DNA from: Phenylobacterium sp. J426
Lineage (GTDB): Bacteria > Pseudomonadota > Alphaproteobacteria > Caulobacterales > Caulobacteraceae
Assembly (NCBI RefSeq): GCF_024699945.1
Contig: NZ_JAJOMY010000001.1
Coordinates: 620,001-684,000 of the forward strand
DNA length: 64,000 nucleotides
Direction: 5' to 3'
The notes under the pieces are model-generated. The model was not told where the DNA came from, made no database searches, and saw nothing but the letters and a program-made list of their open reading frames with translations. How positions within the stretch are numbered: the stretch's first letter is position 1; each line of letters starts with the position of its first letter. Shown piece by piece: positions 9,837 to 18,180 of the stretch. Made by a program: the position numbers and the translations under genes.

Positions 9837-11187
9837 GCCGGAAATCGGACGGCGACGCGCAGGCCCGGACCGGCGTCGCCAAGGGTGATGGACGCGCCGT
9901 GCGCCTCGGCCGCGGCGGCCACCAGGCTGAGGCCGAGGCCAAAGCCTGGCGCGGCGCTGTCGCTCCGCCAGAAGCGTTCGAAGACATGGTCGCGGAGCTC
10001 GGCCGGAACGCCGGGGCCGTCGTCCGTCACGACGACCTCGGCGCCCGGAGTCCAACGCACGGCCCTCCAGCGTGACGCTGCCGCCCTCCGGCGCGAACTT
10101 CACGGCGTTGTCGAGCAGGTTGCTGATCATCTGGAAGACGAGGTCCCGGTCGCCGATGATCGCGAGGCCGTCGGGCGCGTGCTCCTCGAGGGTCTGGCCG
10201 CGCGCCTCGGCGGCGGCGCGGTGCAGATCGGCGGCGTCGGCCAGCAGAGACGACAGATCCAAGGGCGCCTTCACGATGCTGGGTCCGCTCTGCAGGCGGG
10301 CGATGCGCAGCAGGGCCTCGAACATGGACTGCAGCCGCCCCGCCTCCTCCAGAGCTGCGGCGGCCCTGGCGGGGGTCTCGGCGGGATCGGCAGCCGCCGC
10401 AAGGTCCTCCAGCTCGGCCCGCAGGCGGGTGAGCGGCGTGCGCAGCTCGTGGGCGATGCTGTCGGAGACCCGGCTGATGGACGCCACCAGGCGCTCGATG
10501 CGGGCGAGCATCTCATTCAGCGTGGCCGAGAGCTGATCGAAGTCATCGCCTGAGCCGCGCAGCTCCACCCGGCCGGAGAGGTCTCCGGCGATCACGGCGC
10601 GCGCGGCGCGGTTGATGCTCTCGAGGCGCTGGGAGATCGCATAGGTCATCACCAGGCCGCCGATAACGCCCAGCGCCAGCGTCATCCCCAGGCCCCAGGA
10701 GAGCGCCTCCTGGATAAGATCCTCGCGCTCGTCGAGGTCCTCGGTGTCGAGCCCCACCAGCAGGCGCCAGCCCCCGGGCAGGGGATACGTCGCGGACCAC
10801 GGCCTCGTGCTCTTCCTCGGCGCCCGTCGCATAGGTCCCGAACTCGTAGCGCAGCCACTCGGGGCCGCGGCTGCGGGGCCAGTCGAGAAGGTTCGCAGCG
10901 ACCACGGCGCCGTCGGGGGCGATCAGCACATGGTACGGCAGCCGGCCCTGCGCGGCGTCGGCCCGGCGTTCCAGCGCCCGGATCAGCGCGTCGCGCCCCT
11001 GGGCGGCGTAGATGCGCTTGAGGGCCTCGCTCTCGCCGGTGATCTGCCGCTCGACCTGCTGCAGAGGCCGCCAGACCCCGCCCACGTAACTCGCACCCAG
11101 CATCAGCCCGATCGAGGCATAGAACAGCGCCATGTAGACCAGGGTGAGCCTGAGGGTCAGGCTGCGGAGCGGATGGGGCCGCCTCAT
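9833..11187 (-). CDS. Sensor histidine kinase (two one-base frameshifts)
   Basis: Membrane-bound two-component kinase paired with the response regulator at 11184-11855. Order: an N-terminal membrane helix (TLRLTLVYMALFYASIGLML), a periplasmic sensor region, a second helix (LGMTLALGVIGGLVMTYA), HAMP, an H-box SIAHELRTPLTRLRAE, and an ATPase domain with the N-box NLLDNAVKFAPEGG and G1 box DDGPGVP. Two breaks occur: a four-G run (plus strand) at 10781-10784, where VRDVS should run into LPGGWRLLVGLD, and near 10060-10066, where VTLEG should run into VRWTPGAEVVVTDDGPG. Each is fixed by removing one base, giving about 449 aa. The ATG overlaps the regulator stop (ATGA). Confidence 0.92.
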
Positions 11188-11855
11188 GCGCGCAGCGTGT
11201 AGCCCATGCCGCGCACCGTGTGGATCAGGGGCGGCTCGAAGTCCTTGTCGACCTTCTGGCGAAGACGGCTGACGTGCTGGTCGATGATATTGGTCTGGGG
11301 GTCGAAATTGTAGTCCCAGACCGCCTCCAGCAGCATGGTGCGGCTGACCACGCGGCCGGCGTTGCGGAGCAGGTATTCCAGGAGGCCGAACTCGCGCGCG
11401 GTCAGATCGATGGGCTTGCCGGCTCGTGTCACCGTTCGGGCGATGAGGTTCATCTCGAGATCGGCGAGGCTGAGCTGGGTGGTCTCCTGGACGGGCGCCT
11501 TGCGGCGGCTGAGCGCCTCCACGCGGGCCAGCAGCTCTGAGAAGGCGAAGGGCTTGGCCAGATAGTCGTCCCCGCCGGCCCGCAGCCCCTTCACCCGATT
11601 GTCGACGTCGCCCAGCGCCGAGAGGATCAGCACGGGCGTCGGATCTCCGGACGCCCGCATGGTCTGCAGGATCTTCAGCCCGTCGACGCTCGGCAGCATG
11701 CGGTCGAGGACCACGACGTCGTAGGTCTCGGACGCCACGCGGAACAGGGCCTCGCGCCCGTCGGCCACGTGGTCGACCAGCCAACCCTCGGCCTTCAGGC
11801 CCTTGACCACGTGGTCGGCGACGCGGACGTCATCCTCCACGACCAGAACATGCAT
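11184..11855 (-). CDS. OmpR/PhoB-family response regulator
   Basis: This 223-aa regulator has an N-terminal receiver domain with acidic pocket E7-D8-D9, phospho-acceptor D51 (VVLDRMLP) and K101 (YLAKPF). The C-terminal winged-helix domain (LTAREFGLLEYLLRNAGRVVSR through VRGMGYTLRA) is typical of OmpR/PhoB proteins. It is translationally coupled to the kinase and begins 19 bp after the stop of the PepSY gene. Regulators of the PhoP/QseB type next to PepSY genes usually respond to envelope or cation/peptide stress; that role is inferred from context only. Confidence 0.95.
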   Translation of the reverse strand: MHVLVVEDDVRVADHVVKGLKAEGWLVDHVADGREALFRVASETYDVVVLDRMLPSVDGLKILQTMRASGDPTPVLILSALGDVDNRVKGLRAGGDDYLAKPFAFSELLARVEALSRRKAPVQETTQLSLADLEMNLIARTVTRAGKPIDLTAREFGLLEYLLRNAGRVVSRTMLLEAVWDYNFDPQTNIIDQHVSRLRQKVDKDFEPPLIHTVRGMGYTLRA

Positions 11856-11874
11856 GCCGAACTCCCGCCGGAGA

Positions 11875-12408
11875 TCAGTCGTCGATCACCGGAGTGATGG
11901 CGCCGGTGCGCAGATCGACCCGCACCTCGCGGTCCTGCGCCCCGGCAAGCTCGGCCTCGTAGTAGTACCGGCCGCCTTCGCGCTCCAGCCCGATGTCCGA
12001 CACCCGGCCCTTCGTGGCGCTCTCCACGAGCGCGATCGTCTCGCTGAGCGTGCGCGGCGCGGATTGGGCGGCCTTCAGGTGCTCGCCGGTGAACGGCAGG
12101 CGGACGGCGGCGAGCTTCTGCTGGCGCACGACCTTGCCGCTGGCGGCGTCGACGTGGACCTCGACGGCGCGGCCGTCCTTCACCAGGTCGATCTCATAGA
12201 CCAGCACGCCCTTCTCGTGCTCCAGCTCGACGCCGAAGGCGCGGCCCCCGGACGGCCTGCTCCGCGGCCGAAACGGCCTGGGCGAGGGACACGGCAGGCG
12301 CGGCCTGAGCCACCGGCTGCGCGGGGAGCGCCTGGGGGGGCCTGGGCGATGGCCGGCAGGGCGGACGGCGGCGGCCGCAGCGGCAAGGAAGAGGGTCTTG
12401 GTCGGCAT
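11875..12408 (-). CDS. Secreted PepSY-domain protein (three one-base frameshifts)
   Basis: A signal peptide (MPTKTLFLAAAAAA) is followed by an Ala/Gln/Pro linker and two PepSY-like repeats, one around GVELEHEKGVLVYEIDLVKDG...VHVDAASGKVV and one around VESATKGRVSDIGLEREGGRYYYEAEL...VRVDLRTGAITPV. PepSY domains are periplasmic or membrane-associated and are often linked to peptidase inhibition or cation sensing. The N-terminal third is disturbed by three single-base insertions: in GGG at 12359-12361, in seven G at 12334-12340, and in a five-C run at 12245-12249. Removing one base from each restores a continuous PAIAQAPQALPAQPVAQ...AVSAAEQAVGGRAFGVE. The net frame is unchanged, giving about 176 aa. 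The ATG is 1 bp after the glycosyltransferase stop. Confidence 0.82.
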   Translation of the reverse strand: MPTKTLFLAAAAAAVRPAGHRPGPPRRSPRSRWLRPRLPCPSPRPFRPRSRPSGGRAFGVELEHEKGVLVYEIDLVKDGRAVEVHVDAASGKVVRQQKLAAVRLPFTGEHLKAAQSAPRTLSETIALVESATKGRVSDIGLEREGGRYYYEAELAGAQDREVRVDLRTGAITPVIDD

Positions 12409-12409
12409 G

Positions 12410-13615
12410 TCAGTACTCCTTGTTCGTCCCCCGCAGATGTCCTCGTACCGGGCCAGGATGGCGTGCGCCTGCGGCCTGCATTTGGATTTCGTCATGTATG
12501 GCCGGTGTCGCGAGGACGAGCTGCGCCAGCCGATCGAGAGCCGCGGCCAGGTCGTAATCGCGGGCGCGATCCTGCGGCGCGATCCGCGTGACCGGATCGA
12601 GCTGTCGTGCGACGGCCCGGGCCAGCGACTGCGGGTCGGGTTCGGCCAGCGCGCCGTACCGCCCGCCGGCGAGGACCTCGGGCGCGCTGCCGGCGGTGAC
12701 GGCGGCGACGGTCGGAACCCCGCACGCGAGGGCCTCCAGCAGGCTGTTCGAGGCCCCTTCCCAGCGGGACGGCAGAACATAGGCGGCGGCCCGGGCGACC
12801 AGCGGAAACGGGTTCTCCACCTCGCCCTCGAGGCGCACGGCGTGACCCAGCCCGAGGCGCCGGGCCCGCGCCTCGAGTGCGCGCCGGGCCGCGGGCTTGC
12901 CGCGGCCCAGGATCAGCAGACGCAGGTTGCGGCGGCCGTGGGCGCGCAGGATGGCCAGGGCTTCGATGAGCGCCTCGCAGTTCTTCTGCCGGTGCAGCCG
13001 CCCGACAGCCACGAGGTACGGCTGGCCGTCGGCGGCCCACGGGTGGCCGCAGGGCTCGGCCGCCCGGCTTGCTATGGCCGCGGCGTCGACGCCGTTCGGC
13101 GTGAGCGCGAGCCGACCGAGCGCCCGAACGCGATCGAACACCGGGCGCTGGGCGGCGGCGGCTGAGACGGAGATCAACCGGGTCGCATCGGCGGCGATCA
13201 GGCGCAGGCCCATCTCCCGCAGCAGCCGAGCGGGCGCGGCGTCGCCGGGGTGGAAGGGATCGTTGCTGATCCGGTAGAGGCGCGGGACCTGCGGCAGGCC
13301 GCGGAGGGCGGCCCAGACAGCCAGATGGGCGTGATTGCCCATGGAGACCACCGCCTGGGGTCGGGTGCGGACGAGGTGCTGGGCGAGGGCCGGGACGGCC
13401 AGCGCCAACGCCAGAGGGCGCGGACCGGGAGCGCGGCCCAGCCGGACGATGTCGGCCTGGACGAGCTCGTCGGCCAGGGGACCGCCGTCGAGACTGACCA
13501 CCTGCACCTGGGCGCCCCGGGCGAGGAGGGCGCGGGCAAGGTTGACCGTATTGCGCGCGACGCCGTCCCTGGCGAGGGCGGCGGTGAACAGGACGACAGG
13601 ACCACGGCGGGGCAT
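12410..13615 (-). CDS. GT4-family glycosyltransferase
   Basis: A retaining GT-B-fold glycosyltransferase of about 401 aa. The N-terminal acceptor domain has the GVARNTVNLARALLARG motif typical of GT4 enzymes. The C-terminal nucleotide-sugar domain has VAVGRLHRQKNCEALIEAL, LLILGRGKP, and the E-x7-E signature in PSRWEGASNSLLEALACG followed by GVPTVA. It probably adds a sugar to a cell-surface glycan or glycolipid; donor and acceptor are unknown. It is the first gene of an apparent four-gene operon with PepSY, regulator and kinase genes. The start codon lies inside a 19-bp palindrome, and no strong ribosome binding site is visible. The last 25 or so residues look like a non-conserved extension. 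Confidence 0.88.
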   Translation of the reverse strand: MPRRGPVVLFTAALARDGVARNTVNLARALLARGAQVQVVSLDGGPLADELVQADIVRLGRAPGPRPLALALAVPALAQHLVRTRPQAVVSMGNHAHLAVWAALRGLPQVPRLYRISNDPFHPGDAAPARLLREMGLRLIAADATRLISVSAAAAQRPVFDRVRALGRLALTPNGVDAAAIASRAAEPCGHPWAADGQPYLVAVGRLHRQKNCEALIEALAILRAHGRRNLRLLILGRGKPAARRALEARARRLGLGHAVRLEGEVENPFPLVARAAAYVLPSRWEGASNSLLEALACGVPTVAAVTAGSAPEVLAGGRYGALAEPDPQSLARAVARQLDPVTRIAPQDRARDYDLAAALDRLAQLVLATPAIHDEIQMQAAGARHPGPVRGHLRGTNKEY

Positions 13616-13629
13616 CCGCCGCGGATGCC
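13611..13629. promoter_or_regulatory. 19-bp palindrome spanning the glycosyltransferase start codon
   Basis: GGCATCCGC-C-GCGGATGCC is a perfect 9+1+9 inverted repeat, and the minus-strand ATG (13613-13615) lies in it. It could be an operator or an RNA hairpin masking the start codon. Chance occurrence in GC-rich DNA cannot be excluded. Confidence 0.35.
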
Positions 13630-13664
13630 AGCGGGGCCTGACGGCCAGCTGCGGCCAAGATTTG

Positions 13665-13707
13665 ATTTGCCAAATGTTGGGTGGCCGCAGGGTGCTTCAA
13701 CATTGAA
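13665..13707. promoter_or_regulatory. Two palindromes between divergent genes, candidate MarR operators
   Basis: ATTTG-C-CAAAT (13665-13675) and TTCAA-CA-TTGAA (13696-13707) sit about 31 bp apart, centre to centre, in an unusually AT-rich stretch. The stretch lies between the glycosyltransferase operon and the marR-like gene. Three helical turns of spacing and short A/T palindromes fit dimeric MarR-type sites. The site would allow autoregulation of the gene at 13770, and possibly control of the divergent operon. Confidence 0.4.
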
Positions 13708-13769
13708 ATACCCCGCCTGGACACGAGTGGTAATGATTCGCTCCGCGAGCGGAACGACGAGGACGGGGC

Positions 13770-14216
13770 ATGGCGGCGCAGATCGAGGAGCACCCCGAGG
13801 TCCAGGTCTTCGACGAGATCAGCATGATCGAGCATGGCGTGCGCGTCGTGATCGGCGGCTGCCTACCGGTGGGGCTGAGCTACCCTCAGTTCGAGGTCAT
13901 GAACCTGATCATGCGGCGCGGCGGCGAGCTTTCGCCGGCGCAGATCGCATCCGCCCTGCAAATGACCCCCGGCGCCATCACCAACACCCTGCAGCGGCTG
14001 GAAGCCCTGCGGCTGGTGGCGGTGGAGCCCTGCGAAAGCGACCGGCGCAAGAAGCGCGTCCGCCTGACCGCGGAAGGGCGCGAGACCTATGGCCGCTCGA
14101 TGGCGGCGATCCGGCCCAAGATGGAGAAGCTGCGCGAGGCCTTCACCCAGAAGGAATTCCGCGAGGCGCTACCTTTCCTGCGCGCGCTCCGGGCGTGGAT
14201 GACCGATCAGGGCTGA
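13770..14216 (+). CDS. MarR-family transcriptional regulator
   Basis: A 148-aa winged-helix regulator. The core reads LSYPQFEVMNLIMRRGGELSPAQIASALQMTPGAITNTLQRLEALRLVAVEPCESDRRKKRVRLTAEG; the recognition helix is in the TPGAITNTLQRLEALRLV region and the wing contains the DRRKKRVRLT motif, both typical of MarR. N- and C-terminal helices provide dimerisation. It begins a same-strand run with a metallo-hydrolase, a crotonase and a GNAT enzyme, so it may respond to an acyl-CoA or aromatic ligand; the ligand is not readable from sequence. Candidate operators lie just upstream at 13665-13707. Confidence 0.93.
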   Translation: MAAQIEEHPEVQVFDEISMIEHGVRVVIGGCLPVGLSYPQFEVMNLIMRRGGELSPAQIASALQMTPGAITNTLQRLEALRLVAVEPCESDRRKKRVRLTAEGRETYGRSMAAIRPKMEKLREAFTQKEFREALPFLRALRAWMTDQG

Positions 14217-14279
14217 GGTGGAAGATTGCCGTCCGCAGCGGAAGTCGCCGAGAATGGCGGCAGGTAGGAGTTTCCCATC

Positions 14280-15347
14280 TTGCGCGACGGTATCGAGGAC
14301 ACGGCTGCGGAGCTGCCGCGACCGAAGCTGAGCTACCCCTTCGAGGGCGTTCCGGGCCCGGGCGAGGCGGTGGACATCGCGCCCGGCGTGAAGTGGCTGC
14401 GCATGCCGCTGGGCGGGCCGCTGGCGGCGATCAACGTCTGGGCGATCCGCGACGGGGACGGCTGGGCGATCGTGGACACCGGCATCGCCGGGGTCGGCAC
14501 GCGCGACGCCTGGCGGGCGGCGTTCCAGGGGCCGCTGGAGGGCCGGCCGGTGACGCGGGTGTTCGTCACCCACATGCATCCCGACCATATCGGCATGGCC
14601 GGCTGGCTGACACGGAAGTTCGACTGCCAGCTGTGGATCACCCGGCTCGAGTTCGTCACCTGCCGCTCGCTGGCGCTGGACACCGGCCGCGAGGCGCCGG
14701 AGGTGGCGCTGCGCTTCTACAAGGCCTGCGGCTGGGACGAGGACGCCATCGACCAGTACAAGGCAAAGTTCGGCGGCTTCGGCCGGGGTCTCCACGTGCT
14801 GCCAGACAGCTTCCGGCGGCTGAACGACGGCGAGACCGTCCGCATCGGCGACCACGACTGGGAGGTGGTGGTGGGCTGCGGCCACAGCCCCGAACACGCC
14901 TCGCTCTGGTGCCCCGACCTGAAGCTGATGATTTCGGGCGACCAGGTCCTGCCGAAGATCTCGTCGAACGTGTCGGTCTTCCCGACCGAGCCGGAGGCCG
15001 ATCCGCTGAGCGACTGGCTGAGCTCGCTGACGGCCATCAAGGGCCGGGTGCCGGACGACGTCCTGGTGCTGCCTGCGCACAACGAGCCGTTCCACGGCCT
15101 ACACGCCCGACTGGACCACCTGGTGGCCGGGCACGAACGCAGCCTCGGCCGGCTCGCCAAGGAACTGGCGGAGCCGAGGCGGGTGACCGACGTCTTCCAC
15201 GTGCTGTTCCGCCGGCCGATCGGGCCGGAACTGCTGGGCCTGGCGACTGGCGAGAGCCTGGCGCACCTGAACTGCCTGCGGCGCCGGGGGCTTGCGGTGC
15301 GCGAGCGAGACGCGGACGGGATCGACTGGTACCGCGCCGCCGCCTAA
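14280..15347 (+). CDS. MBL-fold metallo-hydrolase
   Basis: A metallo-beta-lactamase-fold hydrolase of 355 aa with the zinc motif H98-M-H100-P-D102-H103 in THMHPDHIGMAG. Further ligands are seen in CGHSPEHASL, MISGDQVLP and VLPAHNEPF. The C-terminal 80 or so residues are helical and end in a winged-helix-like LNCLRRRGLAVRERD segment, as in the lactamase-like family with a C-terminal wHTH. The start is a TTG at 14280 with AGGTAGGAG about 9 nt upstream. It follows the marR-like gene by 63 bp and precedes the crotonase by 36 bp. A thioester- or lactone-hydrolase role would fit the neighbours but is inference. Confidence 0.88.
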   Translation: MRDGIEDTAAELPRPKLSYPFEGVPGPGEAVDIAPGVKWLRMPLGGPLAAINVWAIRDGDGWAIVDTGIAGVGTRDAWRAAFQGPLEGRPVTRVFVTHMHPDHIGMAGWLTRKFDCQLWITRLEFVTCRSLALDTGREAPEVALRFYKACGWDEDAIDQYKAKFGGFGRGLHVLPDSFRRLNDGETVRIGDHDWEVVVGCGHSPEHASLWCPDLKLMISGDQVLPKISSNVSVFPTEPEADPLSDWLSSLTAIKGRVPDDVLVLPAHNEPFHGLHARLDHLVAGHERSLGRLAKELAEPRRVTDVFHVLFRRPIGPELLGLATGESLAHLNCLRRRGLAVRERDADGIDWYRAAA

Positions 15348-15383
15348 GCTTGGCTGTTAGGCCAGCCGTTGGGAGCACCTGAG

Positions 15384-16181
15384 ATGTCGAACCATATCCT
15401 GTCCGAAAGCTCGGGCGGCGTGCTCACGCTGACCATGAACCGGCCCGAGAAGAAGAACGCGCTGACGCGGGCGATGTACCAGGCGCTGGCCGACGGCATC
15501 GACGCCGCCGACGCCGATCCGGACATCCGCTGCATCATCATCCAGGCCAACGGCGACATGTTCACCGCCGGCAACGACCTGGCCGATTTCGCCGCGGTGA
15601 ACCGGGGCGATCCGGACGCGAACGCCGCGCGCGAAGACGGCAACCCGCTGCTGAACGCCCTGGAGCGGGCGAAGACCCCGATCGTGGCCGCCCTGAACGG
15701 CCGCGCCGTCGGAGTCGGCGTGACCATGCTGCTGCACTGCGACCTCGTCTATGTGGCCGAGGATGCCCTGCTGACGACGCCCTTCGTCAACCTGGCGCTG
15801 GTGCCTGAGGCGGCCTCCTCAATGCTGCTGCCGGCGCGGATCGGGCATGCGCGGGCCTTCGCCATGTTCGTGCTGGGCGAGGCGGTCGACGCCCGCAAGG
15901 CCGAGGCCTGGGGACTCGCCAACGCGGTCGTCCCTGCAGGCGATCTCCGGCCCCGCGCCCGAGCCGCGGCCGAGGCGGTGGCCTCGCGGGCCGCCAGTTC
16001 GGTCGCGGCGACCAAGGCGCTGATGCGCCGGCCGGCCGAGACCGTCCGCGAGCGCTACAAGGAAGAAGGCCGGTTGTTCGCGGCCCAGCTCAAGACCGCC
16101 GACGCCGCCGAGGCCTTCGCCGCCTTCGCCGAGAAGCGGCCGCCGGATTTCTCCAAGGCGCGATCGAAGACGCCGGCATGA
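15384..16181 (+). CDS. Enoyl-CoA hydratase/isomerase (crotonase) family enzyme
   Basis: A 265-aa crotonase-fold protein acting on acyl-CoA thioesters. The oxyanion-hole segments are FTAGNDLADF and ALNGRAVGVGVTMLLHCDLVYV, and VPEAASSMLLPARIG carries the Glu at the hydratase/isomerase position. The NxLADF pattern and single Glu are closer to enoyl-CoA isomerases (Eci-like) than to dual-Glu hydratases, so the exact reaction is open. The ATG at 15384 has GGGAG upstream; the open frame starts slightly earlier at 15369. Its stop overlaps the GNAT start by 4 bp (ATGA). Confidence 0.92.
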   Translation: MSNHILSESSGGVLTLTMNRPEKKNALTRAMYQALADGIDAADADPDIRCIIIQANGDMFTAGNDLADFAAVNRGDPDANAAREDGNPLLNALERAKTPIVAALNGRAVGVGVTMLLHCDLVYVAEDALLTTPFVNLALVPEAASSMLLPARIGHARAFAMFVLGEAVDARKAEAWGLANAVVPAGDLRPRARAAAEAVASRAASSVAATKALMRRPAETVRERYKEEGRLFAAQLKTADAAEAFAAFAEKRPPDFSKARSKTPA

Positions 16182-16660
16182 GCCGGGTGACGATCCGCGT
16201 CGCCACCGTCGCCGACGCCCCGCTGATCCTGTCCTTCATCAAGGAGCTGGCCGAGTACGAGCGGCTGCTCCACGAGGTGGAGGCCACCGAGGCCGACATC
16301 CGCCGCGACCTGTTCGGCGAGAACCCGCGGGCCTTCTGCGACATCGCCGAGGCCGACGGCCGCCCGGTGGGCTTCGCGCTGTGGTTCTACAACTACTCGA
16401 CCTTCCGCGGCCGCGCGGGAATCTACCTCGAAGATCTGTTCGTGCGGCCGGAGGCCCGCGGGCTGGGGGCCGGCAAGGCGCTGCTGCGAAGGTTGGCCCA
16501 GCGGTGCGTCGACGCGGACCTCGGCCGGCTGGAGTGGGCGGTGCTGAACTGGAACGCGCCGTCGATCGCCTTCTATGACAGCCTGGGCGCAGGTGCGATG
16601 ACCGAGTGGACCGTGCGCCGCCTCGACGGCGAGGCGCTCACCAGCCTGGCCGGGAGTTAG
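16178..16660 (+). CDS. GNAT-family N-acetyltransferase
   Basis: A 160-aa acetyltransferase. The acetyl-CoA binding motif A is LEDLFVRPEARGLGAGKALLRRLAQ, preceded by the FALWFYNYSTFRGRAGIYLEDL strand pair and followed by WNAPSIAFYDSLGA. This arrangement resembles spermidine/spermine N-acetyltransferases (SSAT) and related thialysine acetyltransferases. The acceptor is therefore probably a small amine, but that is inferred from similarity. It is translationally coupled to the crotonase gene and ends tail-to-tail with the serine hydrolase gene, sharing 4 bp. Confidence 0.9.
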   Translation: MSRVTIRVATVADAPLILSFIKELAEYERLLHEVEATEADIRRDLFGENPRAFCDIAEADGRPVGFALWFYNYSTFRGRAGIYLEDLFVRPEARGLGAGKALLRRLAQRCVDADLGRLEWAVLNWNAPSIAFYDSLGAGAMTEWTVRRLDGEALTSLAGS

Positions 16661-18031
16661 AGCGCCGCCAGCACGTCGCGCGCGAAGGCGGCCTCGTCGA
16701 ACCGCTTGCCGGCGGGATCGAAACCGCGGCGGACGATGATCACCCCCCCTGGACGGTACGATGAACACGTACTGCCCGCGGTTTCCGTTCATGGCGTAGG
16801 TCCCGGCCGGCAGCCCCTGCGCCTCGCCGTAGAGCCAGAAAGAGGCGCCGTAGCCGATATCGCGATCCAGCGGCTGGGCGGGGGCCGGCGTGGCCACGAA
16901 CCTCGACCAGCCCTCCGGCAGCAGGCGTTCGCCGTTCCAGACGCCGTCGTTGATGTAGAGCAGGCCCAGCCGCGCCAGGTCGCGGGCCGTCGTCCAGACC
17001 TGGCTCGAGAGGATGTAGTTCCCCTGCCAGTCGGTCTCGGGCGTGGTCCGAGTCATGCCGATCTTCCAGAGGAGCTCGGTAAACGGGAAGGCCAGCGCCG
17101 CCTCGCCGTCGCCCAGCGCCGCGCGGACGCCCCGGGCGGCCAGTAGGGTGTCGTTGTTGGCGTAGCGGAAGCGGCTGCCGGGCGCGGCTTCCAGCGGCAT
17201 GGCGGCGGCCGTCTGGGTGACGAGGGCCCCGCCGACATAGACCTCGTCGGTGCGGTTGCCGGGGCCGTCTGTCCAGAGGCCCGAACCCATGTGCAGCAGC
17301 TGGGCGAGCGTGATCTGGCGCCGAGGATCGCCGGCGGGCCACTCCGGGATGTCGGCCGGGTCGCCCACCTTCACATGGCCGAGCTGGACGGCGCGGCCGA
17401 CGATGGTGGCGGTCAGGCTCTTGGCGGCCGACCAGGTGCGCTGGGGCGTGTGCGGGGCGAAGTCGGTGCGGTACCGCTCGGCGACGATCCTGCCGTCCTT
17501 CAGCACGACGACGGCGGTGGTCTTGGTCCCGGCGCCATAGGTCGTGGGATCGAAGGCGCCCGCGACCACCGACTGGAGCTTCGCGGTCGGGCGCGGACGG
17601 ATGCCCGCTTCACCCTGAGGCCAGGCGCGAGCGTCGGTCTCGGGTCTGGCGCGGTCGAAGCGCGGCAGCTTGGCTGCCAGCGCCTCGGGCGCGCCGATGG
17701 GCAGCTGGCCGCAGCCCAGGTTCGACCGCCAGGCGGCGATGCGCGGGGGTAGCTTGTCGTCGAACCTGACGCTGACTCGCTTCGCTGCGCGGTCGATCTC
17801 AGCCGGCAGTTCACGGACCAACTGCTGATAGTCGGGGTAGATGCCCTCCAGGTCGTCCTGAGCCACCTGCTCGGGCGTCATGCCGGCGTTGAACAGGTTG
17901 GAGCACAGGAAGGCTGCCTTGTAGCCGGCGGCCAGCGCCCGGACGTGGGGGTCCGGCGCGGGGGCTGCGGTCTGGGCCGCTGCGGCGAATGGAGCCGTGG
18001 CGACCGCGGCGGCGATGAGCAGGTGACGCAC
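16657..18031 (-). CDS. Secreted serine hydrolase, beta-lactamase-related (one-base frameshift)
   Basis: A second COG1680/CubicO-type hydrolase, about 457 aa, with signal peptide MRHLLIAAAVATAPFAAAAQ. The nucleophile motif S-A-A-K is in RTWSAAKSLTATIVG and the Tyr motif Y-A-N is in FRYANNDT. A family-specific N-terminal domain precedes the catalytic part. The frame is broken at a run of seven C on the plus strand (16743-16749). Six C restores YVFIVPSRGVIIVRRGFDPAGKRFDEAAFARDVLAAL and a TAA at 16657-16659. Without that correction the frame would run 600 bp into two genes on the other strand. The substrate is unknown. Confidence 0.9.
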
Positions 18032-18180
18032 GTGAGTCTTCCCCCAGCCTGAAGACCGCCAGCCTTACCGTCATCCCGGCGGCTGCGCGAAAAAAGTTTG
18101 AGCGGCGGCGAGGGCCGTGTCGGATGCGTCCGACGACTGCGCGTCCTTCAGGGCGAGTCATGCGAAACGGAGTCCTCGCC

